A stretch of 64,000 nt of DNA from Amia ocellicauda (lineage: Eukaryota > Chordata > Actinopteri > Amiiformes > Amiidae): NCBI RefSeq assembly GCF_036373705.1, contig NC_089869.1:15277550-15341549 (forward strand). The letters are read 5' to 3'. The notes below the pieces were generated by a model. That model ran no database searches, had not been told where the DNA came from, and saw nothing but the letters and a program-made list of their open reading frames with translations. Made by a program: the position numbers and the translations under genes. Positions 1-20,882 of this stretch are shown here, in pieces; within the stretch, counting starts at the first letter, position 1, and each line of letters starts with the position of its first letter.

Positions 1-677
1 CCAGGGCTGTGATTGATGTTTCCTTTTTCCTTTCTCATCATGCACTGGATTATACCAAGAGCCACTTGGGACCATTTAAATGGACCATTATTTTGGTTGT
101 TGCCCTCCCCCAACATCCTAATACCACATGTAAACGTGTACAAAAACTAAGAACTGTTAAACCCACAGAAAATGTACTGTTTTAGTATTTTTCACTCTAA
201 ACTGAAGTTTTAAATGAAAGTCTGTGGCCCAGGTTCATAATGTTAGTGTGAATGTTAATGTTAGAATTAGAAAAAATACTGTCATCTTTGTGATACCTCT
301 CTGGGAGTACACTGAGAAATTGCTCAGGGCCAAAGAGGGTGCTGGGGAAATTAGGATAATAGCTTCCTCTGGTACATAATGGTTTCAGCCACTAAGGCGT
401 TAAAACGAACCATCTGGGATTTGTAAACCACTAATTCTTTAATGGATTAGACACAGTAACATCTTATTGACATCACTGATGGACTGTTGTCAGAGCCCAC
501 AGAATGTGACCAGTTTCATTTTCATAAACTCGGTTATGTGATTGATGACATATTTACTCTATGGTAGGCTGTTTCTATTGTTAGGTTTCAGTCAATTTTG
601 GGCAACACTGCTAGACCAAATAGACTGTGTTCTGTATACATCAGAATTATTGTTAAGATTTACCTTTACATTTGTAG
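1..677 (+). other. ADAM8 intron (upstream part)
   Basis: AT-rich sequence upstream of the first visible ADAM8 exon, ending in an acceptor (tttgtag) at 671-677. I see no exon, RNA gene or recognisable mobile element here. The exon with the initiator Met and signal peptide must lie further left. Confidence 0.6.
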
Positions 678-10583
<9,906 letters not shown>

Positions 10584-11515
10584 AAAGTGGACAGAAGACC
10601 ATTGGGATTTTAATGTACACCTCTGATGAGGCTGGTTGAAGCTGCTTGGAGCTTGCTTGGGAAAGTGTTTTTGAAGAAGATTGCGATGTCTCTCCTTCTG
10701 TATGTGCTTCGGTGAAAAAGACAGAAAATTATTATCTAAGAAGAGAAAATGCATAAATGTGCTGTTAAGGGACTTTTTGTGAATATTAGTTTTTTCTAGC
10801 CGATGATTTATGAAGTTATCCACTTAAATTCAATGACATGTTTGGCACATATGTGCAGAAACATAACCCTGCTTTTTTTTGGTCGTGATAAATGCTTCAT
10901 GTTGCGAATCTTTCTGGAATGATCAACATTCAAGTTTGCGGTTGACTTAGCTTCCGCTTAGAGTCTACATCAAAAAATACTCTTTTCAGTTATTTCTGTA
11001 AAAAGTACCTTAATTCTCAGAAACCATTTTTTATTCTTAATATTTATACAATGCGTACTCACCTTTATGTTGATGAGCAATTCATCTTCGGAGAGACCTG
11101 GCCCAGGCCCGAGGACAGTCTACCGATTTAGAGGAGCAGCCCAGTACAACAGCACCAGCTTTTGAAGTGGTGAACCTTGGCAAATAATCAGAAAAAATAC
11201 TCAGTCCTGGCTGCAGGCGTTGTAACAGTTTACCCTTCTGATCTTTTTTTTCCTTTCTTTTTCTTTAACTGGACTGGAAAAGTGAATGTCATGGTAAATT
11301 ATTATTTGTGTTAATATTCAGCTGGACTGAATAGATGTCCTCCTTCAGACTCTTATCTGAGGCATCTTTTTATAAAATAGTCTCTTATTTTAATAATATT
11401 TCACTTGGTGCCTTATAATAATAAAATAAGTTGAAAATCTACTTGATTTAACTGCTGTGAACCTTTTATTTATTGTTATTTATGTGCTATGAATAAAAAA
11501 GAAATCTTCCAATTC
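10584..11515 (+). other. ADAM8 3' UTR with poly(A) signal
   Basis: Sequence after the TGA (10581-10583). An AATAAA hexamer at 11492-11497, followed about 20 bases later by a TG/T-rich stretch, marks the likely cleavage site. This leaves a 3' UTR of about 0.9 kb and places the next gene only about 0.5 kb downstream. Confidence 0.6.
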
Positions 11516-11977
11516 TCTTGTGATGGCTCTTTTTTCACTGTGGTCCATGTGATGAAGATTGTATGATTCTTTAAAGGCAATTTAAACAGACAACATTGTA
11601 AGTAGTTTTACTGGATCATCTCACACTGGGAAGATTATTCCATCAGGAACTGCATGTTTGTCTGTTTTATTTTTTGCTTTAGGTTCAATCTAATAAGATG
11701 ACTTAACAGTAGTTGGTAGAAATCAGTGTAAAAATCATAATCCAACTACCACAATTAAGATGATAACTGGTAATAAATATGATAAAAGGTGTTATTCATC
11801 CGTTTAATGTATTCAGACAAGATTTCTAAACATTTATATAAATCATTTTGAAATGTGAATAGATGCGCATGGGCTAACATCAATACAAAAACCCAAGAGT
11901 GGCTACTACATTTTCAAATATGAAGAGACTCGGGGTTTGTCCCTTTTCAGCCACCATACTAGTGAAATCAAAGGCAC

Positions 11978-11992
11978 GGTATCTTAGCAACC
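11978..11992 (+). promoter_or_regulatory. X-box-like RFX site upstream of SPEF1-like gene
   Basis: GGTATCTTAGCAACC, about 87 bp before the ATG at 12079. The right half AGCAAC is a perfect RFX half-site (RGYAAC); the left half is degenerate. RFX X-boxes close to the start are a known mark of ciliary genes, which fits the downstream product. The match could be chance. Confidence 0.4.
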
Positions 11993-12078
11993 ACCTGCAA
12001 CAATCTTGTCGAGACCTCGAATTTGAAAATATAAAAACTGGTTACTTATTACAAAGCCCTCGTATCATTTTGGACACA

Positions 12079-15000
12079 ATGAACACTGAACTAAACGAGG
12101 AGACGCTGCAGGATCTGTATGCTTGGATTGATACAGTTCCACTTTCCAGACCGAAGAGGAATATAGCAAGAGACTTCAGTGACCGAGGTAAAACCCCTAT
12201 CCTTTATAAAACTTGAATTAAATCAATTCGATCGTGTTTTTGGTGTGTGTTTTTTAGGAGCACCAACCTAGTAGGAAAACAAATTATTATTATTATTTAC
12301 TACATTAACTATCTAAAATGTTCTGTACTGTAGTCCTGTTATCACTGCCAATATTGTATCTGTAGTGATGGCTGCAGAGGTTGTGAAGTGTTTCTTTCCC
12401 AGACTGGTGGAGCTACATAACTACATTCCTGCAAACTCTACCCAACAGAAACTCAGCAACTGGGGAACCCTGAACAGGCAAGTGTGTTTATTTGCTGAAA
12501 ATGAGATAATTAGATAAAAAAGAATCGGCTAATCCATAAATTCCCACCCGGCTGCTCTTGGGGCCGGAGAATTCCTGGGAGAGAGTTGGGAATCTGACAT
12601 GAGACCAAAACACTGTCATCCACTGCCATGGTGGCTTAAACACTGTGTCACATGAGATAAGAAGAGACACTTAGTCTGCCTTTTTTGTTTTTTTGTTCTG
12701 CACTTCATTTTAAGCCTTTCACTTCTGGTTAGGTTCTTGTTTTTTTTGTATTTTTTCTTCAAGTTCTCTACATTGTTTCCCTCATTAATCATGTTTGAAA
12801 CAGGAAGTGGATCTCAGTGGGGTTCGGTGTCATCTTAGGAGACATGGCCAAGAGAGACATCTCAGCTGGTGGACATCTTCTGTGTTAAAAACAAACAAGC
12901 AAACAACAGACCTTGTCCACATGTTGGTTTTGCAGCAGCAGCATGTATATTGTCATTGCTGTCTCTTACAATAACAGTTAATGACAGTGATGCATAATGG
13001 GGGGATCTTCAGTATGTAGCTTGTTAGCTAGACTTCCTTTTACAGGAATTGCCTTTTGACAACTGACTTCATAGGAATAATAACTGGAAAAAAAATGTAT
13101 ATTTTTTAAAATTATCATTATTTATTTTACTAAACTTGCTGCTGCTACAAGGGAAATTCATATATATATATATATATATATACACTCACCTAAAGGATTA
13201 TTAGGAACACCTGTTCAATTTCTCATTAATGCAATTATCTAACCAACCAATCACATGGCAGTTGCTTCAATGCATTTAGGGGTGTGGTCCTGGTCAAGAC
13301 AATCTCCTGAACTCCAAACTGAATGTCTGAATGGGAAAGAAAGGTGATTTAAGCAATTTTGAGCGTGGCATGGTTGTTGGTGCCAGACGAGCCGGTCTGA
13401 GTATTTCACAATCTGCTCAGTTACTGGGATTTTCACGCACAACCATTTCTAGGGTTTACAAAGAATGGTGTGAAAAGGGAAAAACATCCAGTATGCGGCA
13501 GTCCTGTGGGCAAAAATGTCTTGTTGATGCTAGAGGTCAGAGGAGAATGGGCCGACTGATTCAAGCTGATAGAAGAGGAACTTTGACTGAAATAACCACT
13601 CGTTACAACCGAGGTATGCAGCAAAGCATTTGTGAAGCCACAACACGTACAACCTTGAGGCGGATGGGCTACAACAGCAGAAGACCCCACCGGGTACCAC
13701 TCATCTCCACTACAAATAGGAAAAAGAGGCTACAATTTGCACAAGCTCACCAAAATTGGACAGTTGAAGACTGGAAAAATGTTGCCTGGTCTGATGAGTC
13801 TCGATTTCTGTTGAGACATTCAGATGGTAGAGTCAGAATTTGGCGTAAACAGAATGAGAACATGGATCCATCATGCCTTGTTACCACTGTGCAGGCTGGT
13901 GGTGGTGGTGTAATGGTGTGGGGGATGTTTTCTTGGCACACTTTAGGCCCCTTAGTGCCAATTGGGCATCGTTTAAATGCCACAGCCTACCTGAGCATTG
14001 TTTCTGACCATGTCCATCCCTTTATGACCACCATGTACCCATCCTCTGATGGCTACTTCCAGCAGGATAATGCACCATGTCACAAAGGTCGAATCATTTC
14101 AAATTGGTTTCTTGAACATGACAATGAGTTCACTGTACTAAACTGGCCCCCACAGCCACCAGATCTCAACCCAATAGAGCATCTTTGGGATGTGGTGGAA
14201 CGGGAGCTTCGTGCCCTGGATGTGCATCCCACAAATCTCCATCAACTGCAAGATGCTATCCTATCAATATGGGCCAACATTTCTAAAGAATGCTTTCAGC
14301 ACCTTGTTGAATCAATGCCACGTAGAATTAAGGCAGTTCTGAAGGCGAAAGGGGGTCAAACACAGTATTAGTATGGTGTTCCTAATAATCCTTTAGGTGA
14401 GTGTATATACAGCTCTGGAAAAAGACCAATCCAAGTTCAGAAATCAATGTTAAGTGGTTTCTGTATATATTTGTATTGTGTTTTTAGGAAGGTTTTTTCC
14501 AAATTAAACTTTCATGTGCCTGAAGAAGTGGTAAAGAAAATAGTCTTAAGCACAGCAGGAGTTGTTGAGCCTGTCCTCTGCATGCTCCGAGACAAGATTG
14601 AAGAAAAACGTGCAGCAAAATCTTCTCCTGATACACAAAAGGCATGGGTGCAGGTCAGTCAATTTAGACCTGGCTGTTTTCTTATTTATTGTATATTTAT
14701 GTGAAAGGCATAGTAAATTGTGTACTGTTTTCTTACCTTCTTGGTTTGTCATACAAATATGTGGCAATTCGCACCATAAACATTAGACTAAATATGCTTT
14801 TTATTATATTCTATGCTTGTGCTTTCCTCCCAATTTGAGTGGGAGAGCTGATGTAATGAATAGGTACGTACTTACACATTTGTGTTGTTCTGTTGTTAGG
14901 ATTTGGAATATTACAGCGCCAGAAATGAAAGATCCAAAAAAGGTAAAATAACATTTTGAAATAATCTGTTTTCTAATATTTAGCAGAGAAAATAAACATA

Positions 15001-18000
15001 TATGCTGGGCATTGTGGTGTTCTTATGAGTAATATTTGTCACCTATAGTGTAGGAAGAAGGTGCTTTAGGTAGCTTAAAGACTAATTGAAAAGAGAGAAA
15101 CTCTTAATTTTGATTTAATTATGGATATGTTATGGAAAGATAGACAGTAATGTTGAACCACTTGGAGTAGGGCCTGGAGGCACAAAATCCTATCATTTTA
15201 ATATGTAGAAAATTAGAGTGAATTAGGTAAATATTACACTCCACACATAAAAACAGTGGTTTTAAAAAAGGGAATAAAACAGTTTTAAAATCACCACTAG
15301 ACATTCACGTTTGCTGATGTTTCCTGGGGTTCTAAGACAAACAATTTAACCTAATGAAATAGATTTCGTTTCTTAGCTTTTTTTCCACAATAAAAATGGT
15401 CAATGCATGCTCGGGGGAAGTTCCCTTCAAATGTGACTTACTCAGACAGGATTTCAGGGAAAGGAGAGTGCTGACTGAAACTGTGGTTCTGATGAAGTCA
15501 CATTACTGCACTTGGTCTGGACTATGATCAAACAGTTCCTGCATTTGAACGGGGGAGGAGAGGACGGGTGGTCACACAATCAGTGGTTCTTCTTATTTTA
15601 TTATCCATCCAGGAAGATTTGTCGTTTGTTTGGAAATTTTCTAGACACATTCCAGTGTCTTAGTACTGCTTTGCTAGAAGACATGCCATTGAACTCGGGT
15701 TCCTTTACTTGTGCAAATAAACATCTATTAGAGCTAAAAAAATAAAGTGTATCTGTGTTAGATAAGGCAATATTGAAAATTCTGTTTTTACATTGTGTTC
15801 GGATTTGTTTTGATACTGGATTAGTGGATAATTTGCTCAATATATAATTTTTCAGTACTTATTATGATAAAGAATTAAAACCACACCCGTTACTAATGAG
15901 TAATATTCTTCCTGTCTGAAGTTTGCACGCAACATTAATGACTGGAAAAATGTTGATCTTGATGACTGTAACAGTGTCAAATTGCCTCTTCCTTTATTGT
16001 TAAGTCTTTGTGTGATTAATTTTATGCCCATAAGAACTGACAAATGCAATTCTATTTTTATGCATAGATCAGGTAACATTCCTACAAAATTCATGCAGAG
16101 CAGCCTCAAAAAATCTAAACAATTATAACTGCCTGTAGGTATTGTGTGCTTTTGCTCTGTATTGACATGGTTTCTCATCTCATCAACTGGAAACTTGATT
16201 CCAAACATAAACAGACCCATAAACAGTCTCATATAACTGCTTTGTGAACACACGTGTGGTCACTTCGCCTCCATTTTATTTAGGAATGGAAAGAATCAGA
16301 TTGAGACAGAAACTCAGCTCTGTTAACCGCACTACAAAACCATCTGACGTTTCTTTCCACAGTTTGAGGAGCAGAGGAGTCATGCCTGAATTCCTAGTCC
16401 TACTGATTCGTATAGACTTCCTCGATGTATTATAGGGTATGGCTAACTCCAGAATGAGGTCACTTTTGGTCCAATAAGCAGCAGAGGGAAATTGTGATCT
16501 ACAATTATTTACCCAGAGGCTTCGTCTGATAATCCAGTGTGCAAAGCGCTGTTATACCGGAACCCTGTGCTCACTCGGGTGTTACTCTCCTCATTCTGCC
16601 TCAAGGAGAGTGGTGCTTAAATAAATCATCTGCATTTAAACGCTAAGTGAACATTTCACTGGAAACAACTACACTGTAATTTAAATAACATTGCTGTACA
16701 CCCCAGTTGTGTTTTATGTAATGCATGTCTTCAGAATTTAATGCCTAAATATAGATCAAGGACATTAAAAAATGAATGAAGAGTCTCACTTTTGAATCAT
16801 TGGGAAGAATTAGAATAATTAAATATGTAATGGCAATCGGTGACGTCCAACGCACAGCACACTGATCCTGTTAGCGTATGTTTGAGTTCAGTAATCAGTT
16901 GGGTGATACCAAAGCCCTCCTTCAAAGACCACCATCAAATCCCTGCTGTCTCTGTTACTTCAGGTTTACATCCTTTTCCTTCTGTCCTTTTGACCTCCGT
17001 TTTGTTAAATTGGCCAGCACAGAGCCTAATTACTTGTCTTGCTGGCCAAAGGAATTTCCATGAGTCACTATGGGCAATGTAGATGTACCATTAAGAGGAC
17101 TCAGAAAATTACAGGGGTTAAAAGCTTTAGAAAATAAATAAAGAAAGAAATCCTAATTCTGGGGTAAGTGCCTTTTGTGGCCATCTGAAATCAATCCTGT
17201 GTAAACAGACAGTTTAGAAAACAGCCAGAATTAAATAGAGATTGCATCTAAAATTGAGATTATAATGATGGTTTTAATTGCTTTGCATAAGAATACCTGA
17301 TTAACATAATTGTATGCTTTAAACAATGTATTACGGATTGATGATATATATACACTACTGCACTTCTGTAATGCAATTTTGTATTGATTTGTATTCCTGC
17401 ACTGTTGTAATGCTTGTGTAAACTGTTAGTCACCCTGGATAAGGGTGTTTGTCTAGGAATAAATATATAATAGCAAATACTGTCATGTTTTGTTGACATA
17501 AAGATGTTTTTAATATGTTGGGCAATCACAACAGATTGCACCACGCTGACTTAACTTCCATCTATTTGCTGTTTAAAATAAATATTTACCCTGCACTCCA
17601 TTTTATTTCCATAAACTTGGGATAACCCACTTTCCTCACATCACTATGCAAATGAAGTGAAAGCTTGTGATAGGGAGCTAGGTGCAGGACCAAATGGGAT
17701 TCAGTACTTTCACAGGAAACTCGGTTATTGCTGGTCACCAAGGTGCTAGGTACAACCCCCTTATGGTTACAAGACCATCAGTGGTTGTTATTTCTGGTAT
17801 TAGAGATTGAATCTTCAGACATCCTGCATTAATACACCACTTTGCTTCAGTAATCAGTGCCATTGCTTAGCCAAAAGACAGTTTAGGCTTGCTCTCAGTA
17901 ACTGAATGTTTCTAATTTGTTCTTTGTAGTGTTGTTATATAAGGAAACAGAGCATGTTCAACTTTTTATTTGGTATTACATTTCCATGAAGAAGCAGGCA

Positions 18001-19726
18001 TATATTTAAATTTCCCCTTAAAACCTAAGTGTGTGAACACCCGATCCCTCTCTGATTGTATTCATTTTGGCCACAGCTTTCTTATAGGCTGTTCCATGTC
18101 ACATTTTGATTTTACTTTTTGTGTTTGATTTACAGAATACACACAGATGCCAACAATTCAATCTTACAGGACTCAAGATCAGAAAAGGGGGGAATGGACA
18201 TATAATCAGACCGACAGGTACCTGACCTGAGCATCAAGTCTGCTAACAAATAAATAATAATTATAATCAACTTGACCCTTGTAAAATTGTCATAATAAAT
18301 ATTTTTGTATTTAGTATTTATTGCACAACGTCTTCTTAGCAGAATATTTGCCTCTTGTTTATAAGAAAAAAAAAAATATTTTCTCCTTCCTTCAGTAATG
18401 TTAACCACTTCTACCTTGGGTTTTATGGGATTGTGAGAATTGCTACACTGGTACATTTACCGTGAAAGGCAGGATTTAAATTGTTAGACATCATGGTGAT
18501 ATTTTCACTTAATAAAATGTATTATAGTCAATATCACTTAACATTTGAAATGTGGCTCGTGTTGAATTCACCTCCCAGCAGTAATCCAAGCTCTGTGGAC
18601 CCTGCGGTCCACCTCCTCATGGATGAGAAAGAGCAGGCCCTACTCGCCCTGCAGGAGACCGTGGAGGTGAGCCCGGAGTGACGATGGGCAATGTGTGGTT
18701 GTGTCACTGCTTTGCATGTGTCAAAGAGGAAGAGAGATTTTGAAAGCCTGTGAGGAAATACAAACATTGCAATATGTTCTCTCTGTGTCAAAGTTATTGC
18801 CATCAAAATGATTTCAGCAATGTTAACGCCATCCTCCAGTTTTTAGAGGAAGGAGAACTAAGTTACATCATGTCTCTTGTACATGCAAGCACTCTTATGC
18901 TTTGGTTCATTTATGGTATCCAAAATAACCAGTTAGTCCCTAGTATTGGGTTTTACAAGACTATATGACATAACAGACTATATGACATAACACTGTTGCT
19001 GTAAATGCACTGGATTATTATAGAAAGTCAGAAAAGCCCTCTCATCAAACCATTGAAATAAATCGGCACAATTGAACAGGACTGCTAACAATCTCTGGTT
19101 CCTTTTGAGACTGTTTAAGACAAATTAAGGACTTGAACACAATTAAAATAAAGAGTAGTGTATATTACCCCTTGACACAAACCAGGAATTCATTTTTTGT
19201 TTTGTTTTATTTTTGTCACCATCAACCATCAGGTGATGACGATGACACTTCCCAAGTTTCCTATTATACACTCTGGACAGGAAGTGAAAGGATGTAGATA
19301 AACATATTTTGTGACCCTGAGGTTCTTAAGGATTCAGCTTTGTTTGGCAAGAACAAAAGACCGCATTGGCAGAAAACATCAGCAGTGCACATGAATCACA
19401 TCCGTTTTAATCGACAAAACTGTTTCTCATTGAGGTAGAAGTTTATCAAGAAGTTTATTGTGCTTTGAGTCAGAAATAAGCTCTACTGCACCTGTTTTTA
19501 GCGTCACTTTGAAGAGATCGGATGATTCAGTTATGTCACTTGATACTATGTAGGAAAATATCTGGATTTAGTCTGTATTTAATAATGATTCCTAACTTGT
19601 TGTCGTTTACAGATATTGCAAATGAAAGTGAACAGACTTGAGCACCTTGTGCAGCTGAAAGACTTGCGAATTGAAGATTTAACAAGACACTTGGAAAGAT
19701 ATAAGGCAAGAGCTAATATGAAATGA
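12079..19726 (+). CDS. spef1: SPEF1/CLAMP-family calponin-homology microtubule protein
   Basis: Cilium/flagellum microtubule-associated protein of the sperm flagellar protein 1 family. Seven exons join in frame to 237 codons, close to the family's usual 236: 12079-12187, 12366-12477, 14488-14653, 14900-14942, 18136-18217, 18579-18666, 19613-19726. The N-terminal calponin-homology domain (about residues 6-112) includes YAWIDTVPLSRPKRN, RDFSDRG, NWGTLNRKV and the helix LNFHVPEEVVKKI. A variable linker follows, then a C-terminal coiled coil (MDEKEQALLALQETVEILQM, VNRLEHLVQLKD) ending in RANMK. The ATG at 12079 was chosen because the family begins just before this CH helix, although the frame stays open upstream to 11899. 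The second intron has a GC donor (aacag/gcaagt at 12478). I cannot tell SPEF1 from a close paralogue without a tree. Confidence 0.85.
13138..13182. repeat. (TA)n tract used as transposon target
   Basis: A run of TA dinucleotides immediately left of the Tc1/mariner element. The last TA (13181-13182) is the likely target-site duplication. Confidence 0.8.
13183..14403 (+). mobile_element. Complete Tc1/mariner-superfamily element (Incomer-like)
   Basis: A 1,221-bp element in intron 2 of the SPEF1-like gene. Its 29-bp terminal inverted repeats appear perfect: left 13183-13211 (begins CACTCACCTAAAGG), right 14375-14403. TA sits on both sides (13181-13182, 14404-14405). It carries one uninterrupted transposase gene in the same direction as the host gene. 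Perfect ends and an open ORF point to recent insertion. Confidence 0.93.
13331..14371 (+). CDS. Tc1/mariner transposase, intact, D-D-36-E spacing
   Basis: 346-codon cut-and-paste transposase, apparently undamaged. The N-terminus has paired helix-turn-helix DNA-binding motifs (LSISQSAQLLGFSRTTISRV, about residues 23-42; then a second HTH to about 115). Catalytic residues: first Asp in AWSDESRF (about 154), second Asp in YFQQDNAPCH, Glu in DLNPIEHLW. I count 36 residues between the second Asp and the Glu, where classical Tc1 has 34. This spacing fits the DD36E Incomer group of Tc1/mariner transposases. It ends KGGQTQY. The start codon is the first ATG after the left end and matches the usual MGK(K/C)xDLS opening of these proteins. 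Nothing suggests that it serves the host gene. Confidence 0.92.
   Translation: MGKKGDLSNFERGMVVGARRAGLSISQSAQLLGFSRTTISRVYKEWCEKGKTSSMRQSCGQKCLVDARGQRRMGRLIQADRRGTLTEITTRYNRGMQQSICEATTRTTLRRMGYNSRRPHRVPLISTTNRKKRLQFAQAHQNWTVEDWKNVAWSDESRFLLRHSDGRVRIWRKQNENMDPSCLVTTVQAGGGGVMVWGMFSWHTLGPLVPIGHRLNATAYLSIVSDHVHPFMTTMYPSSDGYFQQDNAPCHKGRIISNWFLEHDNEFTVLNWPPQPPDLNPIEHLWDVVERELRALDVHPTNLHQLQDAILSIWANISKECFQHLVESMPRRIKAVLKAKGGQTQY
14943..18135 (+). other. Long intron of the SPEF1-like gene
   Basis: A 3.2-kb intron between the exons ending at 14942 and starting at 18136. Apart from the SINE-like tail at 17333-17475 I recognise nothing in it. The open frames here (for example 15852-16253 minus) show no family resemblance. 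Confidence 0.6.
17333..17475 (+). mobile_element. SINE-like 3' tail (V-SINE/L2-type)
   Basis: Contains gtcaccctggataagggtgt followed by an AATAAATA tail, the conserved end shared by many fish SINEs and their partner LINEs. The same tail with similar upstream sequence recurs at about 41,340-41,460. The 5' limit is unclear. Lies in the long intron of the SPEF1-like gene. Confidence 0.55.
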
Positions 19727-19789
19727 ATACCCTTCTATTCCAGACTAGTTGGAACTACAGAAAACAGCAGTGTGTGTATATATATATCT

Positions 19790-20345
19790 CATCACCTGCC
19801 CATATCCGTCCACTGCTGGATGAAGGCCTTCCCGAAAGGATCTACAGTTTCCCTTTTCCATGTCACGCCTGCAAAGTTTATTATTTCATCTTCCCATCTT
19901 TCATCTGATCATCTTCTTGGTCTTTTTTCATGTCTTGGGATCCAATCGATAGCCTCCTTTGTTCATCTTTCACCTGTTCTCCTTTCAAGGTGTCTGGCCC
20001 ATTGCCATGTTAGCATTTTCAGTCTTTCAGTGATGTCACATATTTTGGTTTGTTTATTTTCCAATCTCTTCTTGTTATTCCAAGCAGATATCTTCCCATG
20101 CTTCTTTGTGTTGCCTGCAGTTTCTATATCAAGTGAGCAGGTTTCACTGCCGTAAGTGAGCACTGGTAGTATGCTTTGATCAAATCATTTTCTCTTCAGC
20201 AAATGGGTACATTTCCTTTCGACAGTGTGTGGTTTCCATTCCATTTTCACTCTTCTTATGATTTCTTCCATAATATTTCTGTCTGCACTGATTTCTTGTC
20301 CAGGGTAGACATAACTTGTGGCTTGTATGAGTATCTGTTGCTACT
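19790..20345 (-). mobile_element. RTE/BovB-type LINE remnant, antisense, at SPEF1-like 3' end
   Basis: Read on the minus strand it gives the C-terminal part of an RTE-type reverse transcriptase ORF: LTYGSETCSLD, then TKICDITERLKMLTWQWARH, and after stops, EGLHPAVDGYGQ. Several in-frame stops show it is dead. It begins only about 65 bp after the SPEF1-like stop codon, so it probably lies in the 3' UTR. Confidence 0.7.
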
Positions 20346-20399
20346 TCAATGTTCTCAAATGTAATACAGCTGTTAATGTTATAAGATTACATAACCACT

Positions 20400-20882
20400 G
20401 AAGATTCCTATAGGATGTCAAAGAAGCAAGAAGCTTCCTTTATAAAATCAGGGATCACATATACCTCTGTATATTTAGATTTATAGCTGGAAATTTGTTC
20501 TCAGGGGAGGTATTTTCACTGCGTTGATGCTACTATGGTATTATAATTGTGTAAATCTTTATTTTTCTGAATCATAGTATGTCTTACAATTATGTGTTAT
20601 AGTTATAATTCCTTTCTGTCCCATTTCTGTGCGTTAGCAATACATTTCATCATATCCATCAAGCATCTAACATTGATGGGGTTTATATATATCTATTCAA
20701 AATTAAATTAAAAAATCAATCATTAAGAATTGTTATCATTACATAATATATATTCTGTGAAGTCAAACTGACAATGAACGGATATATTAACCCAATATTA
20801 GCACTGTATTAGTCCTATGGTTGTCTAATACATTGTCTGAATATTTTATCAATAGCAATTTTTGTGTGAACTGATTAAGAAA
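20400..20882. other. Intergenic, nothing recognised
   Basis: AT-rich sequence downstream of the RTE remnant and upstream of the hAT-like element. No exon, RNA gene or repeat family recognised. Confidence 0.5.

Noticed and set aside
11899..12078. Upstream in-frame extension of the SPEF1-like protein (start at 11899)
   Set aside because: The extension has no similarity to the family and includes the X-box region; the start at 12079 gives the usual protein length.
13433..13983. Two minus-strand open frames (13433-13690, 13747-13983)
   Set aside because: Antisense shadows of the transposase gene.
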